DNA from: Hanleya hanleyi
Lineage: Eukaryota > Mollusca > Polyplacophora > Lepidopleurida > Hanleyidae
Direction: 5' to 3'
DNA length: 64,000 nt
NCBI GenBank assembly: GCA_036873755.1
Contig: JAVTVY010018835.1
Span: 1 to 64,000, forward strand
Every line of letters starts with the position of its first letter. The stretch's first letter is position 1. This document shows positions 12,801-27,800 of this stretch, piece after piece. The notes beneath the pieces are model-generated. The model made no database searches and was not told the DNA's origin. It was given only the letters and a program-made list of their open reading frames with translations. Both the position numbers and the translations under genes were made by a program.

Positions 12801-15800
12801 GATCTGACTAGATCGAAGAATAAATTCAGTTTGTTAGAAAGAAATTCCAGTAATTAATTGTGGCAGATATTTTGAAAGAAAATTCAAGGACTTTTCCAGG
12901 ACTCTTTACAAATATTGTCAGAATTACAGTATTTCCATGTCCTGGAATTTATTTTCTCAGAATTCAAGGAAATCCAGGACCCGTATGAACCCTGCAAGTT
13001 AAGCATTATCCCATGATCATGCATGTCTCCTGTAAGTTCATTAAGCCCTGGCCTTATCATTCTAGAGATATGGTGGTATAACAGCAAAATGATGACAAAT
13101 CAATCATCTTTGACCTGGTGACCCAGAAAAAAAATGACCTGGTGACCCAGAAAAAAAATGGCCAATCTGAAAGCTTTTCAATCAGCATATTTTCTGCGAC
13201 CACGTGCATATGTGAACCAAGCTTGGTGTTCCTAGGCATAGTCAATCTTAAGACATGGTGGTAACGAGAAAACAGGCAGAGATAGACATACGTACATGAT
13301 GACAATACCCCAAAGCCAATGTTAGTAGTAGTCCATGACCAGATGTTTGTCTGGTTCAAGTTCAATAAGACTAGACCTCATTTATCTTCAGATATGGTGG
13401 TAATAGGCAATTTGTGACCAAGTTGACATAGTTTGACTGGGTGACCCAGAACAAAAATGAGTCAATATCACTGATTTGCAATAGGCTTATGCTCTAACTG
13501 TGACCATATGTATGTGTGATGCAAGTCTGGTGTTTGTATGCAAAGTTATTCTTGAGATATGGTGTTAAAATGGATGGATGGTCATACATGTACATGATGA
13601 TGACAATACCCCAAGGCCAATTTTGGGCGAGGGCAAAATGCCTCATTTGTTTTAATATGCTCTTGCTTCAAGATGTACTTCAGTATCAGAATGTCATTAT
13701 TTTTTTTGGGGGGGGGGAGGGGGGTTCACTAGCAAGTGTTTTACATGACCAGCAACTGTTTTGCATGAAAAAGGTAACAAATCCACATAAAATAAAAAAT
13801 TTTTTTAGTCATTATTAGTAAAAGCTGGCAATAGAAAATGTTATCCAGTAAAGAGTACTGTGATTTCTCTAATAATTCAATGAGAGAAAGTACATTTTCT
13901 CACCCAGATATAACGGAGTGATCACATTTATAACAACAGTTAGATGATGATCTGGTACAAAACAATGAAATGTTTTAAGCAACTAAATTTCTACTAAATG
14001 TGTGGCATGACCAAATTTATTTGAGAAACTGATTAAAATTTGACCCTAGATGAGGATTGACCATTTGCATTCATAGTAGCAAACAATGAAGCACAATGAA
14101 GGTATATCATGTACCTCTGGATTCATCCTGGAGACATTCCCCAGAATCTGTGGTCGCCTGTTGTTTGTCAGATTCTGCGTCAGACGTGGTCTGCGTCTTT
14201 TCACTGTCCTCGGCGCTCTCCTCCACTTCAGATGTAGCATCCTTCCCCAGGTCAGAGGTCAATGTTATGTCCCCGGAGGTCAGGGTGTCGTCTCCATCCT
14301 CCCCCCCAATCTCTGTCAAAGAGGATCCCAGGGAGTTTGTCAGGGTCCGGGATGATCGTCTGGCCTCACTCTGTTGTTCAAACTCCTCGATTTGCTGGGC
14401 CATTTTGGTGTCCACGGCAGAGGTAGGGGGAGGGGTGGGTGTGGAGTCTATGGCCGAGTCAAGAGATGCAGTCGTACACGTCGTCTGGGACTGGCTGGTG
14501 TCATCTCTCTGGGCAGCCGAAGAACTGGACGTTTTTGTTGTTGTACTCATCTGTGTTTCAAAGCAAAATTCAAATGATCTGTAAATCATAGCATTATTTG
14601 ATTAATTATTGAGAAATGATGATACATAATTGTAGAACTTCATTTTCAGCCTGCAGGATATGCCAAGCACAATTATCACTAGATTTGGAAGATGCCAAGT
14701 AACTTCGCTTTTTAGTGAAAACCTCTGCAAACTGGTACCCTCAATCCTGGAATAATTTAGGCATTTATCCAGAATATACCCCTTCAATCCAAACTACTAA
14801 GGTATGGAGCAAATGATTTAAACCCTGGTGGAGGAGTGAGGGAGTCAGAAATAACATCACAATCAGCAATACTTCAACCCCGGTGGAGGAGTAAGAGAGT
14901 CAGAAATAACATCACAATCAGCAATACTTCAACCCTGGTGGAGGAGTGAGGGAGTCTGAAATAACATCACAATCAGCGATATTTCAACCCTGGTGAAGGC
15001 GTGTGCGAGTCAGAAATAACATCACAATCAGCAATACTTCAACCCTGGTGGAGGAGTGAGGGAGTCAGAAATAACATCACAATCAGCAGTAATTGAACCC
15101 TGGTGGAGGAGTAAGGGAGTCAGAAATAACATCACAATCAGCAATACTTCAACCCCGGTGGAGGAGTGAGGGAGTCAGAAATAACATCCCAATCAGCAAT
15201 ACTTCAACCCCGGTGGAGGAGTAAAAGAGTCAGAAATAACATCACAATCAGCAATATTTCAACCCTGGTGAAGGAGTGTGCGAGTCAGAAATAACATCAC
15301 AATCAGCAATACTTCAACCCTGGTGGAGGAGTGATGGAGTCAGAAATAACATCACAATCAGCAGTAATTGAACCCTGGTGGAGGAGTGAGGGAGTCAGAA
15401 ATAACATCACAATCAGCAATGCTGCAACCCCGGTGGAGGAGTAAGAGAGTCAGAAATAACATCACAATCAGCAATACTTCAACCCTGGTGGAGGAGTGAG
15501 GGAGTCTGAAATAGCATCACAATCAGCAATATTTCAACCCTGGTGAAGGAGTGTGCAAGTCAGAAATAACATCACAATCAGCAATACTTCAACCCTGGTG
15601 GAGGAGTGAGGGAGTCAGAAATAACATCACAATCAGCAATACTTCAACCCTGGTGGAGGAGTGAGGGAGTCAGAAATAACATCACAATCAGCAATACTTC
15701 AACCCCGGTGGAGAAGTGAGGGAGTCAGAAATAACATCACAATCAGCAATACTTCAACCCTGGTGGAGGAGTGAGGGAGTCTGAAATAACATCACAATCA

Positions 15801-18800
15801 GCAATACTCCAACCCCGGTGGAGGCGTAAGAGAGTCAGAAATAACATCACAATCAGCAATACTTCAACCCCGGTGGAGGAGTAAGGGAGTCTGAAATAAC
15901 ATCACAATCAGCAATACTTCAACCCTGGTGGAGGAGCATGGCTCACCTGGTCAAGACTGTCCTTCCTCTCGGTGGTTATCTGACTGTCCTCGTCCGAATC
16001 CTCTTCATCCCTCTCCTCCAATTCCTTCCTGTCCTTGTGTTCATCTCTCTCCTCCTCACTCTCTGTCAGTGAGTAGTCAATCAGACGGCGGGGGGTACGG
16101 TGTACAGGTATTTTAACCTTCAATCAAATAGTAGAATATTTTATTCGCATAAACAAATTAAATTGACACACAAGATGACAAACGTAGATATTAGAAGGGA
16201 GTGTAAATAGATTCTGATTTTTAAAGATAGAACAAATAGATACATATCTAACCAGTGCATCTGGTAACTCAGAAAGATGAATATTATCCTCATAAGCATG
16301 GGACAAAGGCTCCAATATAGAGCAGCATGTAGAACATTGGTAAGAGGTATTCAAATCTCCTATATATAAGCCTATTGTGCATATCTGGTTCATAGTGATT
16401 GACCTCGTTTTGAAAGTGCATGAACATGCGGCTTTAAAACGTCACCTTTCAGCCTCATAAAACAGGAGGTAACAATGTTACAGCGAACCCTTGTATTGGA
16501 AAGTTTCTTCTGATGAGATTGCGACCATGTTGATACAGCCTTGATCTCGTTTTGGAAATAGATGTGAGCAGAATGCCTCCAAAAAACTGGTATATATTTC
16601 GGAAAGATTGTTCTGTTGCAGTGTTATCAATCAATACTTACACATGCTCCAAAATAGTTCATAATTAATATTGAACTGCATATGGGCCAGATGAACATCT
16701 AGCGAGTCCAGGCTTTGAATTTGTAAAATTTGAGAGCAAAGCCAATTTGGTGGAAATGAGAGCACCAAGGCCTGTCTGGCATAAATTAGTAGCAAGCATC
16801 AAGGCCAGTAGGTAGGGCATCCAAGGCGATGGCCTTGGTGGCCTCGTTTCAATTCGAAGCCTGTGAGTCTCACAATCTATAACAGGGAATTTCAAAGTTC
16901 AGGTTGCCTATGATTTTGTCAAGCTTGACTCATATTTTCACCTTCATGGGTTTCCTGTGGAGCTTGAGCGCGGGCGAGGAGTCAGCGTCTGAAGGGTCTT
17001 CCTCTGGAACACAGAACGACTGACGACACCTGGAGTAGTGGACCAGGCTCTCCCTCACTGGGGTTTTGATGTGGATCTTGAGCAAGTCCCCAGAGGAGGG
17101 CTGGGAGTCTGTGGGGCTCTGAGGGGGTGTTTCTGTCTCCTGTATCTTCTCCAGGTCACTAATGGACACTTTACTAGCATCTGTTCATTCAGTTAAAATT
17201 AGTACTTTTAGTCAGTGATTATTAAAGAATTCTGGGTAATTCAATAGTGAAATTTACCATTGTCAATAAAATTTGTATATATATTATTTTTCAATTGTTT
17301 TATGATACTTACCAATTCCAGGACAATTTGCCTACTATCAACAGAACTACTACTAACAGCATCAGACTATACATACCAATAAATATATATATCCAGTTAA
17401 ACCATTGTGAAGATCAATTAATTGTCTCATGCTCATCAGATACAACAATATTTCATCATGTAAAAGCAATTGCCTTTCAGTGACATCAAATCCCTGAATT
17501 CTACCAGAACTGGTGCTTCAAATACCCTTATTAGAGACATACCTCTGTTACGGGGAACAGCCGGACTGGAAGGGCCAAATGAGTCATCAGTCTTCTTACA
17601 GCGATGGTGTTGACAGTCAATGGTGTTTACCACTATCCTGATCAGGGTCTGAATTATGGTCGACACTGGGGTACTGCTTATCTGGTACTAATTAAGCATA
17701 CAGTAATACATCGATGTTACAATTTATACCATGATACAGCTATTTGTGCAGTTATTATGATATTTGGAGTAAAGAATATACAGTGTGCCAGCTAGCTAGA
17801 CGCATACGGTTTTAAGGAGCTAATAAACTTTGTATACAGCCTTAGATTGTGAAGTTGCAAAATGTTTAGGGAATCAGAGGGTGTAGTAAGTAAGAGAAAG
17901 CTCACAAGATCTCCGAGTGTTTATTATATGCATGCATACAAGGATGACAGACTGCATCAAAATATAATATCCGCAGATACTAGCTCTTGGCAGAATTGAT
18001 TTAAGGGATCAGTACTATAGAAAGTATTGATTAATATAGAGGGAACAATAGTTACCTTGTAGAGTATAACAAGAAGTGACATAAGCCAGGACTGTCGAGT
18101 GTGAGGCTCTAGATACCACAGAGTGTAGTTAGGAGGCTGGTAGTCGCTAGCGTAACGTTGGGGGGATGGCCCATACTGGAGGAGCAGAAGGGAGATCGGC
18201 AGAATCATATTGCCCAGCTTGAAATTCTTGTCCAGAACCTGCAGTAATTATAATATGAACAGACATGAAGTCAGTGTACATCATCATAACTGAGCTACTC
18301 AGCAAGCCTGAGTTGAGGGTAAATATTCACAGAAAACTAGATGTCTGCATATATCTTTGGCTTTCATTTTCACAGGTTATCTCTTAATGAGTCTTCTGTT
18401 TAGAAAGAGATGATATAACTGTTAGTAATTGTTTATAAGTATTGCTGATATAATGGCAAGTTGAACAAAATGATACCTAAATGTTTGATTGATGAAATAG
18501 GAAATAACATCCCTTTCAGCCAGTGTTCAGTCCTGTCCTGATGGTGAATACTTACATGATGAAGGCCAGCTAGGAAAGCATTGAAGACAGCAGAGGACCT
18601 GTAATAATACAACAATTCATATCATTTCCGACCTTACATAGTAGCTCAAATGTATAACTGGGACAGTGCTTGGTGTATACTATAGTACAGGTCTATACAG
18701 TCAGACCTTTGACTTCATCGTAAAATATTTTTAGTTTACATGTAAATATATTTTATTGCCTCAACAATAGTAGAAAGATTAGGGACAAGTTCTAACCAAC

Positions 18801-21800
18801 TTTAATATGTCCCCCTTCTACAAATACATGCAGAGATAAACAGGTGGCAGTACAGATATACAGGTCAGCATACATAGTATATTATTATCGTGTGGATGAA
18901 GAAATAAAGAATTTTGTTTTAATATCATACCAAGTAACATACTCAGAATGATGATCAGATTGTAAAATGAATTGAATCTAGTATATAAGAAAGCAGTATG
19001 TGGTCACATAATTTTTGTACTCCAGGCCCATGGATTTTTCTTGAAAAGTCGAAAGAATAACATTTCGATACGAAAGAGCGAGGTTCCTGCATCCTGCTCT
19101 CATAAGTATGTAAATATTTATGTTCGTATCAATGACGATACACAATTGAATGAGAACTGATTAATTATTGTCTGCTTAATTGTTTCACAATTCATCACAT
19201 ACAATGAGATCAGGGGAATTCTTTACTCGTCTGTCTAGTTTTTATTCTTGTACAAGTAAATGAAAGTGAGCCCAGCATAAGAACATTTGCATGCATGAAG
19301 TACCTTAGTTTATATGGTGGTACACTGAATGCTTTCTCGGTCTGGTTGTATCCCAGCAACACATTTAAATGCCTCAATACCACATTCTGAAAAGTCAAAT
19401 ATAAAGAGAAGAAATCAGTTTCACTCTAATAATCTTAGCCTTAGGCAGACAAGACATGGTTACACTTGTGTCTAACATGTGGCTGTCGCCATCGGGACCC
19501 CTCGGGCCGGGCCCAGTGCAATTGTGGAAATAATGTTTCTGACCCCAACAACTCACATATTTGGGGTGGGCATAATCTTACCTGTATGATATAGATCATA
19601 GACAGACAAAACAATATAGCAATAGAGCAGTGATTACCTATAGTAGATGTAGTCGAACGATTAGTCTATTCACAGCAATCCACACAGGTTTGTGTGAACT
19701 CCTGAAAAACACATCCCATGGCACCGACTTTCAATAGGCTTCTGGTACTGGCTGTATTAAACAACTGTATGAAGTTTCATTGTTGTGAGTGAAGGACTTT
19801 TTGAGATAATGTGTTTACAAGGATAAAAACAGACAGACATGTATAAAGGGGTATAACTCCTGAAAAACACATCCAATGGCACCGACTTTCAATAGGCTTC
19901 TGGTACTGGTTGTATTAAACAACTGTATGAAGTTTCATTGTTGTGAGTGAAGGACTTTTTGAGATAATGTGTTTACAAGGATAAAAACAGACAGACATGT
20001 ATAAAGGGGCATAACTCCTGAAAAACACATCCAATGGCACCGACTTTCAATAGGCTTCTGGTACTGGTTGTATTAAACAACTGTATGAAGTTTCATTGTT
20101 GTGAGTGAAGGACTTTTTGAGATAATGTGTTTACAAGGATATGGACCAACAGACATGTATAAAGGGGCATAACTCCTGAAAAACACATCCGATTACACCG
20201 ACTTTGAATAGGCTTCTGGTACTAGCTGCATTAAACAACTGTATGAAGTTTCATTGTTGTGAGTGAAGGACTTTTTGAGATAATGTGTTTACAAGGATAA
20301 AAAAAAGCCATACATGTATAAAGGGGCATAACTCCTGAAAAACACATCCGATTACACCGACTTTGAATAGGCTTCTGGTACTAGCTGCATTGAACAACTG
20401 CATGAAGTTTCATTGTTGTAAGTGAAGGACTTTTTGAGATAATGTGTTTACAAGGATATAATGGACAGACGGACAGACGGACGGATGGACAGACGGATGA
20501 CGGAGGCAACGACAATACCGCTCGGGCAGAATCTGCCCGAGGGGTAAAAATGGGACCAAAGCAGGACCAACCAGGGGATCTAATTCTCATTGGTCATGGC
20601 AAGGTGATCTACTTGCCTTATGACAAAATAATAGGGCAAGTTTCTTTTGGGGTGAAAACTCCCTTGTGAATCGACTTAAAAAGTTTTAATGGCACAATTG
20701 TATGTCTTCACAACCTGCAATTTTTACCTACTGATATGCCTATTTTGTGTGCGATTTAGAAGTTCTCTTGAAAAGGTTAAGCCAATGTAGGAATGAATCG
20801 AAATCAACTTTTCTCAAGTGTAGAGTCCCATGGGGTTCTGGGGGTGGAGTTAATTACCTGAGCTTTAGAGGAATTCCTGTCTTCATTCACCTCATCCTGG
20901 TTACATTTGACCATGTACTGAAATATAACCATAAAATCAATATATGAGAGATATACCAAAGATCTAGTGATCATAACCTCTCTGCACTGAAAAATCCCAT
21001 GGGAGATTAAGGGATTGAACATACCATATGCTTGGTCCTCTGCTTGGAGAATCACACAGCCAAATGGCACAAAAACAATGTCACAGAATATAGACAATTC
21101 ATGCTAGAAGCATTTTTGTCTGTCTTTGTTGTTACATTGTACTTTATATACTATATGATTTGAGAAAGACATTTTATCCTGAATATGATATATATTATGG
21201 TGAATTACATGTACATATATGCCTCAAGATAAATCAAGGCATTTAAACTGTTCAATGAGTGGGAAAATGTAGCTATTTGAACAGTGAATTATGGCAGCAT
21301 TGATATAAACACGCACCCTCATGAGGAGAGCGACGAGCTCAAAGACTGTGTTCCTGTCTACACCCTCCAGGTCCATGGCTCGCTGGAGAAGGGCCGCAAA
21401 GTTACTCTCCTCGTCTGTGAACTCTCTCAGCTGTCCAGCTGACATCACACACAGACAGATAAAATAATGACCATGATCTGTTAAAGTACCTTTTCTAACG
21501 ATTCAATCACTGACAATTAATCATCCCATATTTTTATCCCCCTCACAAGTAGGAGAAATTATTTATATTATAATATCTGTTTTTGTCAACTTTCTAACTT
21601 TATGTGACACACACAGGCAGGTGTGTCAGAAAATAAGCTGTTATTTTCACTAAAACAAATACAACGCTAAATAGCTGAATAAATGGAGTTTTAATCACTA
21701 AATCTAGTAACTTTACGCAGTCACCCGTAGAACTTCTAACGAAAAATAATTCCTTTCAATGAAATATCGTTCCAGTACTCCATGATGTATTGATCTAATG

Positions 21801-24800
21801 ACTTGAACTTCATGTTCCAAGAAATGAGGAACCAACCTGCAAACATGTAGTTACTAAAACCACCCAGACCCCCAGAAAACTTTCCGGTAAGTCTGCGTCC
21901 CAGGCTGAACTGTGGGGCAGACTGCTGACGTAGATAGGCTTTCTCTTTCTCTGATGGACAAACAATAACAATCGTTGTTTACTTCACTATATAAAAAATT
22001 TGCAATATAAGAACTGTTTCAAATTGAATAAAAGCATGTGCAGTAAGTGCTTGGAGTGTTATTCAAGACATTGGAATCAAGTATATAAATTTGTGCATTT
22101 TTTATATCATAAATTTTGGCAAGCATTAAAAATCACCTCTGGTTACTTCAGCATATCAAACCTCATATTCATGGTGTAAACAAATTGGTGAATACAAAAG
22201 ATCAACACTGTGTGGAATACAATTAGAGTGCAAATAATAGCACGATACTGGAAATTTATTAACAGCAATTCTGAACAATTTAAGTGAATTCTTAAGATAT
22301 ACATGAACTTATAATTAATCAGTTAATTAGTGCATCTTAACCAGACTTGATCAGTGCAACAATAATCACTCCAGTAATAATGCATCCATGATACACACAT
22401 AACAACATGAACAAACAGTGAGCATTCATATGTTAACTCTCAATATCTCACTTCATATCCAATTTCTGACAGAAACTTGAAAGTCCTTAGACAATAGATC
22501 TGCCCCGATAGCATCAGCTATCATGGATGTGTGGCTTCCTGCATGAATTTGTGGTTCGTTCTTCTGCTCACTTTTCTATCTCTACAGCATGGTACGTTTT
22601 TTTTGATTGTTGATTAAAAATATTTTCTATGCTGTACAGATAGGTGAATGAGCAGAAGAACGAACCCCAAATTCATGCAGGGAGTCCAGAGTCAATTCAT
22701 CTGCTGGTGCTATTGCCATAGCTCTATTGTCTAAGGAATAACTTTAATTATATAAAAAGTTCGTCATTGCTACATTTGAGTTGTTCACAGGAAAGAAAGT
22801 TGTTACAATTAGCATGTCAATGGATACTCAAAATCTAGATGACAGAATGTCACCCAGGATAGGTCACATGATAAATTCTGAATCACTTATTATGAGCATA
22901 AATTCTGACAATACACATCCAAATTATTTTAAATTAATCTCTGTCTAAGCAATTCAATTTCCATGTTAAGAAAAGATATCAATTATTTTCAGCAATGAAA
23001 CAAAAGTAAAAGCTGTCTACATGTATATGTATCTACTTAAAAAGCAGAAAATTTAAGGCATGGATTAAAATACAGTTACAATGTAAGTGGCAACCTTGCA
23101 AGTAAATTGGCAAACCTTCCCCTGGAACATTATCAACTACTGGTTTTATTACACATAAAAGAAAGATATGGCATGCACACAAAATAGCATCATTATAATT
23201 ATGTTCTATTTGAAAATCTATAACTTTACCCAAACAATTAAGATATGGGATAATCCCAAATGAGTATAAAGTCATGCAGGGTTAAGTTGACAGCCAGCCG
23301 CAGGAACCAGTTTATCTGTGGTAAAGAATTCAACACATGACATGCCATGTGACACTCATGAAATGCCATCCGACACACAGGGCATGTCAAAGGACATGAT
23401 ACATCACATGGCAATAGTGACATGTCATGTGACAAAGGATATGCCATATGACACACATGGTATGCCATACCATGTGTATGAAAGGTAACACACACTGTAC
23501 TGTATGCCATGTGTTATATGACACACAGTATGCCAAGCAAAAACAAGGTATAATATCTGACATAAAAGGTATATCACTTGAAACAAAGGGTATATCATAT
23601 GACACAAGGTATATGCCAGTTGGCAAATGCAGTATCCCTTATTGTCAGCTGATATGCAACGTATCTCATAGGATAAACAGTATGCTATGTGACACACGGA
23701 CAAGCAATATTTCATGTGCCAAATGGCATGGCATGTGACAAATGGCATGTCATGAGCTAAACAGTAAGTCATGGTGCACAGGAGGTGTGTCATGTGACAA
23801 GGAAAAATTGGAAATAGAATAAATCATGGGAAATTAAACTGCTTGGTTTAAATTTCACACTTCAGAAGGATCCATATTAAAAATTTAGTATGAGCTATGT
23901 AATTAATTTCCAGCTGTTTATCTTCCCCAAATTTATTTATTTCTGTAAAAAAAAGTATGTGCAATTATATTCACAAGAAAATAAATTCAACAAATTTAAT
24001 CATGAAAATCATAAATCATTAATCATAAAAAAAAAAAACACAAAAAATCCCATTTCCATGTAGCAATGTTAAACTTTCTTATTGCAAGGACTATTTAAAC
24101 ATGTTAACTCCTTGATTCGGCCGCGGCAGACATGCAGCGCTGAAATGAAAGAAGCGGTTTTGTCACAATGTAACAGATTAGTTAGCAGCCAGCGAGTAAC
24201 CATTTGACGCGAAGGCCATGCCAACAGCTCGGAATATTGAATGAGTTTTACCCTTCATCAAGCGCCACTTGGCATTGTACTCGAACAGCTTGATTCGAGT
24301 AGGGGAGGTAACTGTAAGCAAACATCATACAACATACTTCCAATATATATCCTGCTAGTTCATTTCATTACCGGTACATCTACTTTCAAAATCGCATGGT
24401 TGAAAAATGAAGTGTGTATATATAATCTTACATATGGATTAGGCTGACACCAGTGATGGAGGGGGCAACTAATGCTGGTCACCTCTTGAGTAGTTGGTGA
24501 CATGGCGATGAGACAGCTTAGGAAATAGGATGATGTGAAGATTATGGGAATCGAATATGATGATCAGCTAAGGGGATAGGGTGAAGTGAGGATCAAGCAG
24601 CATTGGGGATATGACAATCAGGCTGGCGGCTATATGCAGGCAAATATGGGCTATGGAAATAGGGTTAGATAAGGTAAGGATAAGACAAGTGTGGTTAAAA
24701 TGGAGATTACATAGCTATGGAGATTAAGTAATGTGGGGCTCATATATGAGGAAAGAGTGATGAGCTGTTAAAGGAGTACTTACCTTATGTTACATAGGTT

Positions 24801-27800
24801 CCTATTACAAAGTTTAGACTCTTAACGAAATATTACTATTTTTCTGTCGTTGAGGGCGATAACCTATTATTTTTATTACAATCTGTGAAGCCATGTTCCT
24901 GGGCCGCTTTGAGGTCGACGCGTGGGCGCCGCCATGTTGCCTGTAGGATGACCTAGCTGATGATGTCAGTATTCTGGACGATGTCACAGCTAACGCTTGA
25001 TCCAGGGACTTTCCAACTACGGACATTTGAATTACTCTGGGTCCGAGTATTAATTCTAGAAAAAAACTGGTGCGGTAAATCTCACGGGGGTAATTCCTAA
25101 AAGGAAATTGGTTTAGGTTATCTCCGCCAGCTGAAGAATTTTCCTCCTTAAGTTATTCAACTGAGACTTGCCCGATTCAATTTGGACAAAATTTGAAGCG
25201 GTGTGGTAAACTAAAAGAGCGTCCTCTGCAATTGTCCAGTGATTTGAGTTGAACGATGATGCTTCTAAGTTTGTAAATATTTTCATGATTACACTTGAAC
25301 TACAGTACTAAAATCAACTAGAACGTCCTTGAATTTACTGGGTTCCTTCTCGCGTGAATTATCGGCATGACCAACACGATCAACCTTAAATCTCCCCATG
25401 ATGTTGTGACATTTTTAGATGAGTAAACATCCACTTCCGCTCATCTAAAAACGTCATGCATTGGTACAATGGTGGCACCCAGTACATGCTGTGGCGAGCA
25501 ACAAAATATTCAATATTTCTTTTATTTCACATTCTATCAACGCAAGTTTTATATAATACGGTTTTGAATACGATTGCTGATAAATATATAGTCACACTCA
25601 AAACTCAGGTAAGTACTCCTTTGATTAAGAGAATCAGAGGAGAATCAGATGTTGTACTGACAGAATATCGTACAGTTATGAAGAAGTGGTGAGGGTTTTG
25701 TATTAGGCAGCTATGAAGACAGAGATGTGGGGATCAGGCAGCTATGGGAATTGGCTGATGTGGAGAAAATGCAGCTATGGGAATAGAGTGATATGGGCAT
25801 TAGGCAGCTGATGGGGATCATATTCTGTGGGGATCAGTCAGCTATAGGGATAGGATACTCAAGGGTAAAACAGCTATGCAGATCATCCTATGCTAACAGA
25901 ATAGAGTGGTGTGGAGATTTGACAGCTCCGGGAATAGGGTGATGCGGGAAAGCAACAGCTATGAGGATTGAGTGGTGTGGGAATAAGCTTAGGTATCTAT
26001 GGGTTAGGGTGATGTGTTCTGACAGCGAGATAGCGTGCTGGCATAAGGATGCAACTGATATGGAGATAGGGTTACATGGGGATCTGAAAGCAAAGGGGAT
26101 AGGGTGATGTGGGGGTCCGACAGATATGAGGATGGAGTGGTGTGGGAATAAGCTTAGGTATCTATGGTTTAGGGTGATGTGTTCTGACAGCGGGATAGGG
26201 TGCTGACATAAGGATGCAACTGATATGGAGATAGGGTTACATGGGGATCTGAAAGCTATGGGGATAGGGTGATGTGGGGATAAAATATTAAGGGGATCAG
26301 AAACACTTCATCCTGATACATGAATAATAACAGCAATGTAACACGAATGTCGAGTGTTATATAGTTGGCAAGCCAAGAGAGCCGATGGCTTTTATATGTT
26401 TTAGCTCTAATTCACTACCAAGGGTAAGTAACTGGCATAAAACACCCATTCTTCTACCCCAGAAGAATTGAAGAATATTTTGAAAAAATCACAAGGAGAA
26501 CTGTTGGGATGTGTCAATTGAAGCAGATACTAAGGGTATCTACTGGGTTAATATCTGACCTGGTTTATTAGGCTAGTTATATATGTTGGTGCGAGCAGTG
26601 TTGGACCAAGCTTATTGGCATAGTAATTCCTCAAATAATTCAATCACCCTATTACAATTCAATCACCCCCAATTTTTGAACCGAATTCAATCAGTTGTTC
26701 CAATAAATTTGACCATCCTCTAAAATCATTAAAATGACTAAGAAATAATGAATTATTTGCACGATTTTGAACCATTTTGTCAAATTCCTGTTCTAATAAA
26801 TTTGACTTCCTGTGATTGAATTATTGGAGGAATTACCATAATAAAATATATACAATCATATATGTGTTTGGTGAAGTACTCCTCAAGCAATGTGCAACAA
26901 TAAACAATAAAAAGGCTGAAACCGTGTGCATAACTGTGCTCAATATACTGTGCTCGACAACATATTCCACGCTAGACCTTCTCGGGCCACTAAACATTGC
27001 TAAACGTACCGCAGTGTTTTATACTGTTACACTTTTCAACAACACTAGCATTTTTTACAGACGAACACCAAGGTTTTTTCCTTTGTACACGCACTTCCCC
27101 TTTCACGGCAGCAAAATGAAATTAAATAGGAACTCAGGTTTCAATATAAAAATGGTGCATAAGAGACAAATTGATTGTGGCTCTAAGAGACTGAAAATTA
27201 AAGACTGTCACAATAATATTCAGATGAGAGACTAAAAATTGAAGATAATAATATTTCTATTCATATATGAGACTAATAATTACAGTATGTACAGTTCAAT
27301 TCTAACAGTTAATGAAAAATAATATACAATCACAATTTCACATCTAGTTTCTAAAGAAAGCCAAAACAGAGAAAAAAGTGAAACTAGATATAAAACCGCA
27401 CATATTAAATACTGATAAAAAAAAGATTTTTTTTGTACTGCTACACAAAATGCGAGATCCTGTCACAAAATATCCATATTTTTTATAGATAAATTTTTCC
27501 TACTTTTTTTTCCAATATAATTACAAGTGTCCAATATTTTGTTTATTCTTGGACAGTTGGGCTTCATATTGGACAGTTGATCACCGGAACTACTTTTTGT
27601 ATTCAAATTTGCAGACAAAAGCTGTTCAAACATAGCAGCTGAATGATCAGTGGTAGTGATTTCATTCAACCTTAATGAAGCAGAAATTTTTCATCTATTA
27701 ACATCTATTCTTCATTTCGGTCTCAAAGTGTAAATAAGTTATTAGATTGTGTGGTTTTGTATAGATTCGTCCAAAGCTCAGAGAACAGACTCATAAGCTC

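Noticed and set aside
14096..14584. 162-codon plus-strand frame opposite unc79 exon 12
   Set aside because: It is a mirror of the Ser/Thr/Glu-rich exon on the other strand; the splice signals and phase support the minus strand.
20918..21103. Open frame continuing upstream of unc79 exon 5 (to an AG at 21104)
   Set aside because: It stays in phase with exon 5 but has no match to UNC79, whereas joining exon 4 directly to the 60-nt exon matches the known spacing.
23387..23793. Cys/His-rich minus-strand frames resembling zinc fingers
   Set aside because: They come from the CATG-rich minisatellite and have no regular finger spacing.
26816..27235. 139-codon plus-strand frame
   Set aside because: AT-rich composition, no domain, no splice or promoter context, and it begins inside a MITE terminus.
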